Made by a program: the position numbers and the translations under genes. This document shows, piece by piece, positions 1-22,194 of a DNA stretch of 64,000 bases (position 1 is the first letter of the stretch; each line of letters begins with the position of its first letter). The DNA lies in contig JACBWW010000045.1 of the NCBI GenBank assembly GCA_020086605.1, positions 2,707,175 through 2,771,174 of the forward strand, written 5' to 3'. Source of the DNA: Lanius collurio (lineage: Eukaryota > Chordata > Aves > Passeriformes > Laniidae). Below the pieces are notes generated by a model that did not search any database, had not been told where the DNA came from, and worked only from the letters and a program-made list of their open reading frames with translations.

Positions 1-60
1 CAGGGGGTGGCACAGGATGGGCTTTAAGGTCCCTTCCAACCCAAACATCCTGGGACTCTG
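1..60 (+). repeat. CR1 LINE 3' tail, cut by window start
   Basis: The first 60 bases read as the 3' end of an avian CR1 on the plus strand, with the typical run TTTAAGGTCCCTTCCAACCC followed by AAAC. The 5' part lies outside the window. No coding capacity remains. Confidence 0.85.
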
Positions 61-2690
61 GGACATGAGTTCTCAGGTCCGGGCTGTTCAGTGCTGAGAT
101 TTCGGCCATCACTCACCCCAGACTCTGCTTGGCACAGCTGGATTTTGGGGAGTTTTCCCAAGAACTAATCAAGTCCACAGGAGCCAGCCCAGTCTTGCTG
201 GAGTCCCAGCAGGCTCTTTGTCCCCCAGGTCCCTGCACAGACCCTGGGAGAGCTGCTGTGGGTGGGAAGTGACAGTTTCTCACTGTCACACAGAGCTCAG
301 CTGTGCTGCAACAGGCCCCAGCAGAGCTGAGCTTAAGGCCAGAAAAGCCTGGTTTAGAAAGCAGTTTATCAACTCTGAGGTGCTAAAGCTCCTTTTCATA
401 CCAGCCTGAGGCCTCAGGGTATTTTTCAAAGTTCTCCACACTATCCTTATTTTTTTTTTTCTCCAGATCTTCATCTCAAGATATTTATATATGCAAAGAA
501 GTTCAATTTTTATAGATTTTTATAAACAGTAAGGCTGGAGGAGACTGAAGTTCTAATTTAGACTATTACATACTCTAATGGAAGAGTCTGTCACCACAGC
601 CACCCACACCTCAGAAGTCACACAGAGCAGCAAGTTCTGCAAAGGGCAACAGCATCTCCTCCGAGAACCAAAATCAACTGTCTTCCTAATAATGATTTCT
701 CATGTGCTTTTCTGGTTAAAAAAAACCAAAATGAACTCACATGTAATCCTGCAAGAGGAAATATTCAAAGCACTGCATTGCCAGCTTCACGTTCATAGAG
801 GTATTTCAAATTCACACCTAATTTTTAATTTATAGGGTCAGAAAATGAACCTGCCAGCTTCCCCAACGAAGCAGTCCAAAGTGCCTGCAGAGATGCTGCT
901 GACTGCCCCGTGCCCACAGGATGCTTTTGCAGTAAACACAGATGTAAATGAAGCTCTTACAGTAAATGAGTTTGTATTTGCATCCCGGCAGTGTCAACCC
1001 CTCAGTCACCACACCCATGCCTGCAGTACAGCTCTACTCAGGTATTAACAGGGTTTTACACAGTTACAGTTCTATTATAAAAATGTTCCTTACTGTAGAT
1101 ACAAATTAAGCCGAGACACGAAGCACCAGCTGGAGGAAGCTTTGATCAAACCATTTTTAGGTTTAATTTTGGTAAAATAGCTGAAAAACTGTCGGATGAA
1201 TGCCCCCCCTTTTTATGAGTTACACACACTCTACACCCAAGTGCTTGCTGCCTGTGCCATCTACTGGTGCAAAGGACTCCTCCAACTCATGCTCCCTCCT
1301 GCTTCAACAGCCCAGCTGAACACAGGAACTGCTCAAAGCCAAACACAGCATTAGAAGATCCCAGGAGTACCTGAAAATTCCAGTATTTTGGCTTGGACAC
1401 CCAGCCCCAGCCTAAAACGCTTAGGGATAGGCAACAAGCCCAGCAGAGCACACGTGTGACCAAACCCAGCTCCCTGCTCACCTGAGAGCAGGTGAGAACA
1501 ATCTGTTCCTGCTGTCCCTGGCTCCTGGCCTGGAACATCCACTAACATCTTAAAGAACTGACTTCACTTTGTTTCCAAAGGTATAGAAAGTGTTCCAGCC
1601 CATATGGAAGCAGGTCCAGCATTCCTGGCTGGAGGTGCAGCCACTGCATGGACACTGAGCTGGAAAGAACAACAACTCCTGGGTTTATTTTCCATGTAAT
1701 CACACCTCAATGCTACTTCTTGCTCTCCACAACCAACACATCTCCCAGTCCTTCCACTCAAGGTTACAAAAAGAACCCATCCTGGTTATCCTCCCAGCCA
1801 ATCCAGAGGAGCAGGAAATTACCCCTTGTCCAAAGGCACAAAGTCTGGAGGAAAACCTTCCCAGCACAGCTGCTTCTCCCAGTAACACTTCTGAGTGAAG
1901 GAAACCTGGCTGACAGCGACAGGAATTAGAGCTTTCTACAGCACTTTATTTCATTATAGACTTCAATTTACTGAAATACTCTCCTACACATACTATTTTA
2001 GAGCCAAGGCTCTAGTTTTGGGACACATCCTTGGGGGAAGAGCTGTGTTAGTTTCTGTGCTAAAATTCCTGTGTTCTCCTTTCTCCTGCAGTTTCCTGAG
2101 CAATGGCAGAGCAGCAACTCCTACAGGCACCTCTCCCTCCCCACTGCTCTCTGTGCAGAAATCCTGCTGCTTTCCTTGCAGCTGTACAATCCCAGGCACT
2201 TTCCAGGAAAGCCACAAGGGTTCAGCAACCCTTTAGCTCTGAGCCCCAGCAGTTTCAGGGCAGGACTCTCCTGGTCTGAGCTTCCAGCAAAGCTCAGGGT
2301 CAGAGCTGAGGGTTCATTAACCTCTGCCTGTCCCGATGTGCTGAACAGCCCCTCATTAACACCCACGAACAGCCAGGGACAGGCAAACCTTCAATCACAG
2401 CCTCGTCACCAGCAATATTCAAATAAATTGTAAATGCACCCTGCCCTTGCAGTGAACACGCCCCAGAGCTGCCCCTGGGGGATCCTGTTCAGAGAGAGCT
2501 GTTTGTTCTTCCCTCTGTTCCTCGAGCTTGTCTGGCTTCACAAAGCACTTCCACAGCACCAGGAAGAGGAAATTCAGCTTCACAAGGTCAAAAAGAAGTA
2601 AGAGGGGTAAGAGAAGAGCACTGTATGCTGCCCCAGGCCCACAGCATCACTCCCCTCGCCTCTGAGCACCACAAAGTCACACAAACACCA
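61..2690. other. 3' flank of ITM2A, no gene seen
   Basis: No convincing exon, RNA gene or recognisable repeat. Open frames are short, overlap on both strands and match nothing I know. Composition is ordinary bird intergenic DNA, moderately AT-rich with a GC-richer patch at about 1300-2500. Confidence 0.6.
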
Positions 2691-3682
2691 AAGTTTTAGA
2701 GAAACATTTATTATAGGGTTGCAGAATTTATGCCAATATAAAGTCCCTTAATAAAACTCTCAGGTTTATCAACTGCAGAACACTAACTCTTCATTCTCTT
2801 TAGACTGCAGCTTTCCAAAAAAAGGGAACAATGCTCTGACTGCAGCAGTAATGCTACTTGCTCATAAAAAGTTGATCTAAAAAGTTTATATAAGCCCAAG
2901 TAGTTTTCAGTTTACAACTACAGTCACATTCACAAGTGAGCTATACCAGAACAGACCCTGGAAATAGGAAGTTACAGGATAAACCAAGTCATAACCAAAA
3001 ATACTGACAAGCTTTAGAGCAACTCTATCTGAATCTAACAACTAAATGCCACAAAACCAAACTAAGGGAGAAGAACTCAACATAAGCTCAGGGAAGGTTC
3101 CAAATATACATACGAATTCAATACAGTAATTGCACAAAAAGAAATAGGGTAGTGTTAAAGGTTTCTGATCACTGAGCTTGGATTTTACATGCTGCACACA
3201 TGGTCGTTAAAATAAACCTTTAATGAGCCAGATCAGGAAGGTTTTTGAGCCAGGATACGGAGTGCAGAGCTATTCTACAGAACTACACAAGATGTGCAAA
3301 CCACAGATTATTAATATTAATCATTCTGTGAAAGTTAAGGTGAACATAACTGGTTCCAGCCAAGGAACTGGTTAACATTTTTATATATATATATTTTTCT
3401 GCCATTCCCAGATTACACTAAATCAAACACATTCAACAGATAAACTGATATTAGCCTTCTAAAAAAACCTTACTCAAATTTAAGTTTTACATGAGACAAC
3501 TAAAAAGTTATACCAAGGATCAACGAAAGCTGAAATGGTGACTTTGTCTTCTGAAATACAAGCAATACACAGAAAATGCATAAGGCTTTTGATTATCACT
3601 GCACGGTTTAATTGCAGAAGTCGATGTCTAACGCTGACTTCTCCAAGAAGGTGTGATCTGGTCACCTCCCATCTGTCACCTT
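2690..3682 (-). other. ITM2A: ITM2A 3' UTR (predicted)
   Basis: AT-rich sequence between the ITM2A stop codon and the first good poly(A) signal on the minus strand. No open frame continues the protein. The ~1 kb length is plausible for the family. The exact cleavage site, about 15-25 bases beyond the signal, is inferred. Confidence 0.6.
2707..2712 (-). terminator. Poly(A) signal of ITM2A (AATAAA)
   Basis: TTTATT on the plus strand, so AATAAA on the minus strand. It is the only canonical hexamer I found between the ITM2A stop and this point, and lies about 970 bases past the stop. Confidence 0.6.
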
Positions 3683-12384
<8,702 letters not shown>

Positions 12385-12579
12385 GGCGCCGGCGCTGCTG
12401 CCGCGTCCCGAAGCGGCAGCGGGGACAGCGCGGAAGGCGGGGCGGGGTCTGGGGTGGCCACGCCCCCGCCAGCCCCGCCCACGTGCACCGCGGCAGCGCC
12501 CCCTGCCGGCCGCACCGTCACATTCCCTTTCCCCCGCCGCAGCTCGCCTCAGGTGCCGGGAGCTGATCCCGACGTGGAG

Positions 12580-13335
12580 TGACGGGATCAGGGAGGCTGG
12601 AAAAGGCCTCCGAGACCATCGAGTCCAACCTGTGACCGATCCCCACTTTGTCACCAGCCCAGAGCACTGAGCGCCACGTCTAGACCTTCCTTGGACACCT
12701 CCAGGGATGGGGACTCCAAACCTCCCTGGGCAGCCCCTGCCAAGGCCTGACCTCCCTTTCCATGCAGAAATTCCTCCCGGTGTCCAACCTGAGCCTCCCC
12801 TTCCCTCTCCTCCTGTCCCTATTCCCTGGCAGCAGACCCCAAACCCCCCTGAGCCCCCTCCTGTCAGGGAGTTGTGCAGAGCCACAAGGTCCCCCCTGAG
12901 CCTCCTTTGCTCCAGGCTGAGCCCCCCCAGCTCCCTCAGCTGCTCCAGGTACCCCCTGGGCATCTGTCCCAGTGCTCTGCCCCTTCCATGGAAAGAAATT
13001 CTTCCTCATGTTGAGGTGGAACTTCTTATGGTTTGGTTTACGGCCATTGCTCCTTGTCCTGTCACTGACACCGCTGAACAGAGCCTGGCACCATCCTCTG
13101 GCACTCCTTGGAGACACTGGTATGGATTGATGGGATCCTCTCCCAGTCTTCCCTTCTCCAGACTAATCAGGCCCAGCTCCCACAGCCTCTCCACATCAGG
13201 GAGATACTCCAGACTCCTCATCATCTTTGTGGCCTCCACTGGGCTGTCTCCAGCAGCTCCTTGTCTTCTTGTCCTCAAGAAACCCAGACCTGGGCACAGC
13301 CCTCCAGATGTGCCTCAGAAGGGAGAATGAAACGC
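12580..13335 (-). repeat. CR1 LINE 3' fragment next to the ITM2A promoter
   Basis: The plus strand reads as antisense CR1: GGAAAAGGCCTCCGAGACC near the start, then the usual GACACCTCCAGGGATGGGGA and CTCCACATCAGGGAGATACTC blocks. Orientation is minus, with the 3' end at the low coordinate, the same direction as ITM2A. At about 750 bp it is the longest CR1 copy in the window and is truncated at its 5' end. Confidence 0.88.
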
Positions 13336-13339
13336 TTAA

Positions 13340-16300
13340 TGCATTAGACTGTGTGAAACAATCTGCTCCTTCATATGGATGGAAATCTGTGTCCGTCTCG
13401 CTAGAATTTGACTTTACAGCTCTACAAAGAAATCTGGTTTGAATCTGGTGCCCACACCATGGAACCCTCCCTTGCAGACAGCTGTAATTAAACAGAGCTG
13501 AACACTTATGCAAATATTGCAATAAGTAATTCTTCTAAGTGTAAACAACATGCAGTGTGTATTCCAGCATTCAAAGCATGTTCCTGTTATTCCACAGATG
13601 GAATACACTGTGTTTCCTTTCAAGATCATAGGTTTGATATTGCTGCCTTTTATGTTCGTAAGAATTTTGACTTTGACTTCAGTCAGAGAAGAGCAAAGTG
13701 TTTTATGTCTATTTAGCCTGACTTGGTCTAGTAACAGAAAACACTCTAACTTCATTTTACCAAGAAACCAGTGAAAAATCAATTTTCATACTTCCTAGCT
13801 TTAGCATGTTGGGAATAAGTCAAGCTCTGCTCTCAAAGTCCCTGGAACACAGATTTAGGACAAATTAAGAAGTTTCCTGTATGGCCAATGCAATATTTCT
13901 ACTCTCCATACTGGCAGTTGATAAATGCTATGAATAATTTGTGGTATCTTAATCTAATGTAATTACTTCATGCTTAAACAAATTGAATTTATCTTCCAAT
14001 TACCCAACACCTTTATTGGAAAAATAAGACAGAAATAAAATTAGAATAAAACACAAATAGACCCTTGCTTTTTATCAAAACCAGTGGCTGTACATCCCAG
14101 CTGCCTCACTGTCCATGTTCTGTAGCAAGGGGTGGACACACCTGGAAATATTGTGCTCGGAAAATACAAAAGTTAAAGACTAGAAGAGGGGTTTTTTTTA
14201 TTTGTCTGCATTCAAATTTACAAAACTGGGACTTTCATAAGGGTGGTTATGGATTTTTTTTAATGTGCATTTCTGTAGTGTTTATGACAATAATCTGTCT
14301 TAACATGTTCAAAACTTATTTAAAATGTGCAGTATCTGGGGGAAAGTAATTCCAATATCATCAAAAATTTTACACAGCTGATGCTGTCAATACCAACTCC
14401 TTCCAAACACATCTCCTCCTACAATAATCAGAGTGTGTTTTGTAAAATACCAGGTTGGGAAGACATAAGAAAACTCAGGGTTTTTTTCCATCTAGAAATC
14501 ATCAGGCTGTTTGAGTGAATAAATATTAGAATACTCCATAGGTGACTTCTCCACTTCACCCCTAAATTGCTTTTTCACCTGAGTCCTGGCCCAGTTTTCT
14601 GTCAGACTTTTGCCATATATTGATTGCAGTTAGGCCTGGAAATCCCGAGCCATCTAAAGAAGTCTTCTCACTTCTTGTTTTGAATTCTGCAACCTTTCTG
14701 CTTTTCTTTACAATTAAAATACTCTGGGGTTAATTTACTGGTATTTATTCTAAGATCGTTCTTTATCACCTTGGCAGGCAAGAGATTATTCCCTGAGGCT
14801 TAATTATCTTTTCAATCCTGTAAAGGTGTCTCTGAAGTTAAAGCAACACTGCTTAAAAAACCAAAAAGACAAATATATGGAGCAAGCTGTCTTAGAGATG
14901 GGAGAAATTTTGGGAGGAAAAAAAAGGAGAACTGGAATTCTGTGGTGGCTGTGATTCTGTTAGCTTTACCCACAGAGAACAGAACTGTTTTTCTTAGAAG
15001 TGCCACTAAACCCCAACGCCTCCCTTTTAGCAGCAGTGATGACATAAGGAGCCCAGACAGTCTAAGAATATTAAAGACCAGGCTTTGGAAGGTGAGGTTG
15101 TACCTTGTATTGCACCAGGCAGTGACTCAGCAGATAATCCCACTGGAAGCTCTTTTTTGAGCAATCCTAAATTAATTTTTAACGTGTGGGAGTTTTTTAA
15201 CTCTTCTAATACACTTTTTAAAAACTCCAGCCTTAAGATGTGTTCACATTTATTCTATCTCCTCTTTTTTTTTATGCCATGAGAACACTTCCTTACCTTC
15301 TGGGAACAATGGGATGTTTTATTTATCCTAGTTTTTGAAATATTCTCACACTTGGAAGTAGAAGGTGATGTGTGTGTGCATAATCCTGACTTGTGTATCT
15401 TGTCCTGGCTCAAATAGAGCTGGGAGGAGGAGGAGGAGGAGGCTGACAGGACATGTGAGCACATGTTCTGCATTTCAGTGGTCGCTCACAGGTCCTTTAA
15501 CCTGATTAAGTGTTTTGTTAGACCTAAATCCATGCACAGAGTTCAGCACTGAAGTGTAAATTCACTCAGCTGAGCTTCACAGCTTCACTGGCACTACAGG
15601 AGCTCACAGGGACAAGGACTCTCAGAGCTCCAACCTGGACTCAAGGTGTAAAGAAATAGTAATTAATACAAGTAATAATTAACAGTTTTAAGTATACACT
15701 TTATCCAGCAGTTGGGTTTTTTATGAGCAGTGTAATTACTGACAGAAGTGCCACTAAAGTAAACAAGTGTGTCATGCAAGGCTGTTAAAAATGAAAGAGA
15801 AATTACGAACTCTCTCCTTTCCAAAAGACCTTCTCCCAGTTTGACATTTTATATTTATCCAGATGTCTGAAATTCTGGTTTTTGCCTCCAGTCCTTTCCC
15901 AGCTCTCTTGCTAAGTATTTCTCCCTCACCATCTCCTCCCATTTTCCCTCACTCTCCAGCTCTGGTATTCCATCTCCTTTCCTTCCCTAACCAGTGACCT
16001 GGGACCTCTTTTACCTTTCTACCTTTTTCCTAAGGCTGTTGATACTGAATCCATCTGGATTTCAGACCACAAAACTGCAAAACTGGGAGCTGCCAGTGTA
16101 GACTTCTGCAGAGGAAAGTTTTCCCAGCAAATTTGGGCCCCTGAGTGAGGATCTGTGCGTCTGGAGAGGAAATGTTGTTTGCTCCGCTGCCTTCCCCTAC
16201 TGCCTGGCAGGGTTTTCTCCACTGCAGCAGTGTTAGATTAGGATCTGTGGCAAAGAAAACACACATTACTCACTTCTACTGATGCCTTGTTACAAAACAC

Positions 16301-17215
16301 TACAACAGGAACGTTGGTTACGTGGAAAGTTGCCTATTTCCATGCTGGGAGCAGTCAGGAGTCCCTTTTCTCTGCAGTGTCCAGCGGTGGGAGGGATGAG
16401 AAGAGGGAGCCTGAAGAACACAGAGATCCTGTTGATGTGGTTAGGTCAGTGTTGAGGAGACCTCACTTCCCACACAGCCATTGCCTCACAGAGCAGAATT
16501 CCACAAGAAATTCCAGTCCTCTGGAACATCTGCCAAGTGAGCAGCACGCCCAGAGCGATCAGCAGCCCCAGAGAATGGAAGGGCCAAGTGTGCCTGTGGT
16601 GTAACTGCAGTGAGGCAAGCAGAGATCTGTCAGGAACCCGGAGTCCTGGCAGGTCTGTAACAGCATTGCCACACTCTGCTGCTGGAGGAAACCCAACAAT
16701 CGCTCAAAGCTCAAAGTGTCTTCTGCTGAACTGGCCAAAGAGACGCTTTTGGACAGAGGTTCATGTTTGCCTTGGCATTGAGGGGTGGCATCCGGGATTC
16801 CCCCGTTTTCCTTTCCTTTCCTTAGCCCAAAACCACTCCAGGAGTTCTCCCTCTGGCCAGGTGGGCTGGCAGAAGCTCAGCTCTCCCTGGGTCTGTCATA
16901 GGGGAGGACACCCAGACCAGGTTTGTTTTTTTTGAATGGGGGCTGTTACCTGTTGGACACCCTAAATGGGAAAGTGCTGAAGAAAACCCCTTCATCCTTG
17001 GCATTCTTCCTGTCTGCTGATCCCTACTTGAGCAGGAACTTCAGTGGCTCTGCCATCCTGCTGGAATGCTGCACATCAGGAGAGCCCACACCTCCACATG
17101 CAGCCTCCTCTCAAACAGCCCAGGCTTGGCTCTGCTGAGACCAAGTCATGTTTGAGCTCAGTTTAGTGATGAGTGTGGATGTGGGGATGTCTTCTTTGGC
17201 TATGCTGTCCAAAAC
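13340..17215. other. Intergenic, AT-rich, no gene seen
   Basis: Mostly unique-looking AT-rich DNA. A short GGA run lies at about 15424-15443. The stretch 14520-14820 is unusually rich in homeobox-type TTAATTA and TAATTT words and could be conserved. No exon with credible splice sites and protein similarity was recognised. Confidence 0.55.
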
Positions 17216-17218
17216 GTG

Positions 17219-17382
17219 ATGCTGCCCCTGCCCTGGGCTGGCTGAGGATGTTCTCAGATGCACAGGGCTGTGTTGGCAGAGGTCCCCAGTGCCCTGGCAG
17301 ATGCTGCCCCTGCCCTGGGCTGGCTGAGGATGTTCTCAGATGCACAGGGCTGTGTTGGCAGAGGTCCCCAGTGCCCTGGCAG
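17219..17382 (+). repeat. Tandem duplication, two 82 bp copies
   Basis: 17219-17300 is repeated at 17301-17382. Both copies begin ATGCTGCCCCTGCCCTGGGC and I see no mismatch between them. The copies diverge immediately on each side. Confidence 0.92.
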
Positions 17383-17579
17383 AGCTCTGCAGTGACTGGT
17401 GAAGCTTGTTCAACTTGTTCCCTGTGGGTTTGCTCTGTGCCTGTCGATAGGGCCGTGCACACAGGGACAGCTCTTTCCTGCCTTAATGGAAGTAATACCT
17501 ATAGGGCTGGTGCTCCTGGACTTGGGAAGGTTTGCTGGGAGCTCACACATGAATTTAACATCCATTAAGTCTTCCAGTG

Positions 17580-18000
17580 AGTCATAGGATCACTAAAGTT
17601 GGAAAGACCTCATCAAGCCCAACCTTTGACTGAGCACCATCATATCAAATAAACAATAGCACTGAGTGCCACCATCATTTCTTGAAGACCTCCAGGGATG
17701 GGGACTCCACCACCTCCCTGTGTAGCCCCTTCCAATGCCTGGCTGCCATTTCCATGAACAAATTCCTCCTGATGTCCATTCCTCCTGATGTACAGCCTGA
17801 CAAATCTTGAGGCCGGTTGTTGTCCTGTCCCTGTTCCCCGGGACCAGAGCCCGACTTTCCCTGGCTGCCCCTCCTGACAGGGAGTTGTGGAGAACCAGAA
17901 GGTTCCCCCTGAGCCTCCTTTTCTCCAGGCTGAGCTCCTTTTCCAGCTCCCTCAGCTGCTCCTGGGGCTCCAGCCCCTTCCTCAGCTCTGTTGCCCAAAG
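17580..18000 (-). repeat. CR1 LINE 3' fragment
   Basis: Antisense CR1 on the plus strand: AGGATCACTAAAGTTGGAAA, then the blocks ACCTCCAGGGATGGGGACTC and CTCCTTTTCCAGCTCCCTCA. Orientation minus; both coding potential and the 5' end are lost. Confidence 0.85.
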
Positions 18001-19490
18001 ATGCAGCTCTGGAGACAGCCAAGGAAAGGAGAGCCCTGCCTCGGTGTGTTGACATCTGTGTGTGTTCCATGCACACCACCTGCATATGGAGCAGCTCCAT
18101 CTGTTAATATGACATTAATGAAGGATTTATGGCCAGACCACATGCCAGCTGGAGAATTTTGTTATATACAAGATGCTGTAATTAGGCACCACTAAGAGGC
18201 TGTAGAAGGTTTTGGAGCAGGGGTGAAAAAACCTTCTGAATCTAGAAGGTTTTTGGTCACAGGTGAATCTTTCAAGGGCTTTAGCAGAGCTCTGGGCATC
18301 ATCCACAGCTGGATCCAAACTGGGATTGAGAGTATCCAGTGAGTAAAAAAGGCATAATTCCATTATAGAGACACCTTTTCTACAAACTTCATTAACACTG
18401 ACAGAAATCAACCCTGGACTGTGACTGAGAACGTTACTAGTTTTTGTAGCCAGCTTTTACCTGAAGAAGTAATACAAACTTTAAAAATAAGAATTACTGA
18501 TGGAAAATGAAGCTGCCTTCACCCTCATCTACTCCTGTGGGTGTTTTTTTTTTTTAGAATACAGGTGTCCCTTTTCATCTGTGCAGAGCCTGTCAAAAAT
18601 AGCAATCCCACAGAACACCTGTGCTAACAGAGCCAGAGTACAAATCTTGTCGGTTAAAGAGATTTATGGGGGTTTTTGTGAAGCTGTGCAGGTTTTCTGT
18701 TGAGCAGCAGAGGTGGCAGTGGTCTCCTGTGCTGATGTTTATCTGTGAGGTCTGCCAGCTCCGAGAGGCAAAGCCTCAGCAGAGGGGGCTGTGTGCTGCT
18801 GGGGACGGTGCCAGTTGTGGGGGGTGACGCTGCCAAGCCTGGCCCATGCTGCCTCTTCTCAGTGCAGGAGCAGGAAGCCTTTGATGTGAGCCACGAGTTT
18901 CCTCTGTGCAGTGCAGGCAGGAACAGACAGGGTCACACACACAGGCACAGCCTTACCAAAACCAGGTTTAATTCATGTATGAAGCACTGTGTTGAAACAG
19001 ACCTTAAGAAACACATTGCATTTTTATGTCCTGCTTTGGAGAAGGTGCCTTTTGATTTGAAGGAAAAGCAAAACTACTGCCCACATCATTTTTAGAGAGC
19101 ACAGGTTTCAGTGCAGGAGGTATTTTCTGTTGACAGCACAGATACCACTGCATGGTACAGGAAATAACCAGTGGTTCTTTCTTTTCCCATTCCAAAAAAT
19201 CTCTCAGGAGACACCTGGTGATGTTACAAGGCTTTGATGGGACCTGTGCTGCTGTATTTGAATGTGTTGTCTCTCCAGCAGACAGCAGAGCGAGCAGCAT
19301 TGGTATTTTGAAGGATTGGAATGAAGAAAACCCTCCAAAATTGGTGGGTTGCATAAAATGCATTCCATTGCATTTTAGTATGAAACCTTTCAGTTCAAAA
19401 GAAAGTTTAAGGAAAGCAGCTGAGGGCGTATTGAAATCTCCCTGAGTGAACATTAAAGACATGCATTGGCCTGAATTTAAGATCACAGAG
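18001..19490. other. Intergenic, no gene seen
   Basis: Unique-looking sequence with a poly-T run at about 18546-18556. I recognise no repeat or gene. Confidence 0.55.
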
Positions 19491-19494
19491 ACAT

Positions 19495-19755
19495 GGGAAT
19501 GTTTGTTGGAAGACAATTCTTTTGGTTTTTAGCCCAACCTCCCACTCAAAGCAGAACTATCACCAACATTAGAATTGGTTTTGGGCAGCTGAATCTTGGA
19601 AAACACCAAGGTTGGAGACTCCCCAGCCTCCCTGAGTAACCTCCTCCAGCACTACACTCCCTTCCTACTGGGTTTTTTTCCCTGAGGTCCAACCTGTGTC
19701 TCCCAAGCCACGGTTTGTGCCCATGTTCCCTCTTTGGCCTCCTCTTCTTCAGGGA
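19495..19755 (-). repeat. Old, diverged CR1 fragment
   Basis: Weak antisense CR1 similarity: GCCCAACCTCCCACTCAAAG near the start, then GGAGACTCCCCAGCCTCCCT and CTGAGGTCCAACCTGTGTCT. It is more diverged than the other copies, so probably an old insertion. Confidence 0.6.
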
Positions 19756-19759
19756 ACAG

Positions 19760-21270
19760 TGGTTAAATAAAATGTTCTGAGCCTCTGGTATATATAATTA
19801 ATATTTAAAAATTAAAAATCAACTGTATGACGGACTGATGGGAATATTCACACCCACAGCCCTGTGTTCCATTCCTAAAGAACCTCCCAGTCTCCAATGT
19901 AGTGGAGGAAATCGTGTTCCCACTGCCCCATTTCTAACCCCTGGCTGTTCCCCTGCCACTCAACTGAGGGTACAGGATGAAGGGTTCCCAGCAATGTGAC
20001 CTTTTGGGCAAGTAAACAAATCCCTGTTTTCTGCAATTTAGAAATTCCTTTAAAATTTGGCAGCTCTTTTGAAGTGTCCATCATTTCCAGCTCAGAGCTG
20101 TTTCTTCAAGGTGGCAACGCAGCCATCCCAAAGGAAGAACCATGCCAAGGGGCAGGAGGAAGTGTTTACTTCCACTTCTCCAGGGATTGCATCCCACAGA
20201 AATACAGTTCTGGGCAGTTCTGGTGTGATGTTTCATGTCCTGGTAATGCTTGGATAAACCAGAACTAAATTGTGGCCCAGCTTTGATAACCTCGAATGGC
20301 CCAAGTGAGAGTAATCTCAGAATCCTTGTGCTGGAAATTCCCACAGGATCATTTTCACTAAAGACTCTTTACAGACTCTCCTCTTGGGATTTCTGGTATT
20401 TCCAAAGGAATTAGAGCTGCTTCCACTGCTGCCTTTGCTGAAGTGGGATCCTCATCCTTGTCAGGCTCAGCAGGAAAACGAGTTCAGTCTCAGCACTGCC
20501 TGAGTGCCCCCTGGGGCTGCCAGGGGAGCAGTGACCTTATTTCTGGGTTATTTTCTCCTCCTTCTTCCCAGGTGGATATTCCCATTAGTGAAGGATGTGA
20601 CCTCCCCTCCCGTGTCCCCCTTACTCAGTGTCACACTGGAGCCCTGGAGATGGGGCCATCTTGAATCCAAATTTAACCATTCTCCTAAAATTCACCTGCT
20701 TGCAATCAGCAGAGTTGGATGGGGTTTTCTGATAGGAAAAGATGCCACAGAAATTCATACAGCATTAGCAATTCTTCCACTTATATCCTGTATTCCTACA
20801 GGGAATGAAAACTACACAGTGTGTAAGATATATCCTTGGAATTGTCTGCTTCAATTTCTTGGATGAACTGCTTTTTCACCTTAATTAGCAGAACTGGGTC
20901 TGGTTCCTTTCAAGACTCATTGAAAATTAATCTCAGCTGAGGCAGTTTCAATTCAATTCCTGCATTAGAGGCCAAGGTGCATCCCCAGTCCTGGTTTCCA
21001 GCACAGAGACTTTGGAACTGGTCATTCCACTACGCTGTTCTTTCCTAATTAAGTGGTTCCCTGGGTTTTAATTAGTCTGAACAGTGAGAGAGGAAGGGTT
21101 GGAAGGTGATGGGCAAGGGATGGAGTTGGGGAGACAAGGAAAACAAGGGGCATGAGAGGGAAAGAGGTGCAGGGCAGTGCTGGGAGAAGACAGAAGGAAG
21201 TATTGCCATAATTTAATATCCTCAAAAATATTCTACCCTTCAGAGTACTCTGGAGCACTTGGATCCCCTT
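19760..21270. other. Intergenic, no gene seen
   Basis: Starts with an AT-rich run (19785-19820, ATATATAATTAATATTTAAA) and is otherwise of mixed composition. No recognisable element. Confidence 0.55.
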
Positions 21271-21274
21271 CCCA

Positions 21275-21500
21275 TGCCCAAAGGGGCCGCAAGAGAGCTG
21301 GAAAGGGACTTTGGACAAGGGGTGGAGGGACAGAACACAGGGAATGGCTTCCCACTGCCAGAGGGCAGAGCAAGACGGGATATTGGGAAAGAAGTGTTCC
21401 CTGGGAGAGTGGAGAGGCCCTGGCACGGGTTGCCCAGAGAAGCTGCCCCATCCCTGGAAGCGTCCAGGGCCAGGCTGGGTGGGGTTTTGAGCAGCCATTG
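21275..21500 (+). repeat. CR1 LINE 3' fragment
   Basis: Sense CR1: AATGGCTTCCCACTGCCAGA, GAGGCCCTGGCACGGGTTGC and CCCAGAGAAGCTGCCCCATC. The extreme 3' tail is missing. Confidence 0.85.
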
Positions 21501-22194
21501 CATGATTCAGAGATCCATTCTGGGCGAGTCACTGCAGCCATGAGGGAGCCCTGGTGTGAGGGCAGTTGCACAGCTCTGTTTATTGTCAGGAGGTGTGAGC
21601 TCTCCAGCTGAGCACGTCCCCATCTCCTTGCACTCCTGTCTGTCTGAGGAGCACTGACATTGTCAATTAGAAAACAGAAAAAAAAGGAGCAAAATCCTTT
21701 GCTATGCCTGGAAGTGAAGGTTTGGGCACAGCAGAGTCACGTTTAACAATTTTTTTTTTAAGAAGCTGGTACAAGAACGCACACGAAAGGGTGTGGGCCT
21801 TTTATCTGCAGAAGGCAAAGACCTCTCCGAGGGTGGGGTTCCCCTGAGAGGGATTGCTCAGCCCTGGAGCTGCCGAGGGCTGGAGAGGCTGCAGGAAGCC
21901 TGCCCCATCCTGCCTGTCCATGTGCTTCCCAGCCTCAGCAGGCTCCTGGACTTGTGCTCTTGGCCAGGGACAGGCAGGGATGGGGAATGTTCCACACTAA
22001 ACCCTGGCCAGGAAGACTGCAGCAGTCCGGACTGCTGGGAGGATGTGGGCAGCTCCAGAGCGCTGGGAAGCTTGGAGTGCTGACATCCAGGGTCAGGCTG
22101 ACCCTGGCAATGGATGTGCTGACCCAACCCCTCATTCCCTCTGCTCAGACTGCATTTCAGGCCTTTGCTGCTCCCCTCTGATCTGGAGATAATC

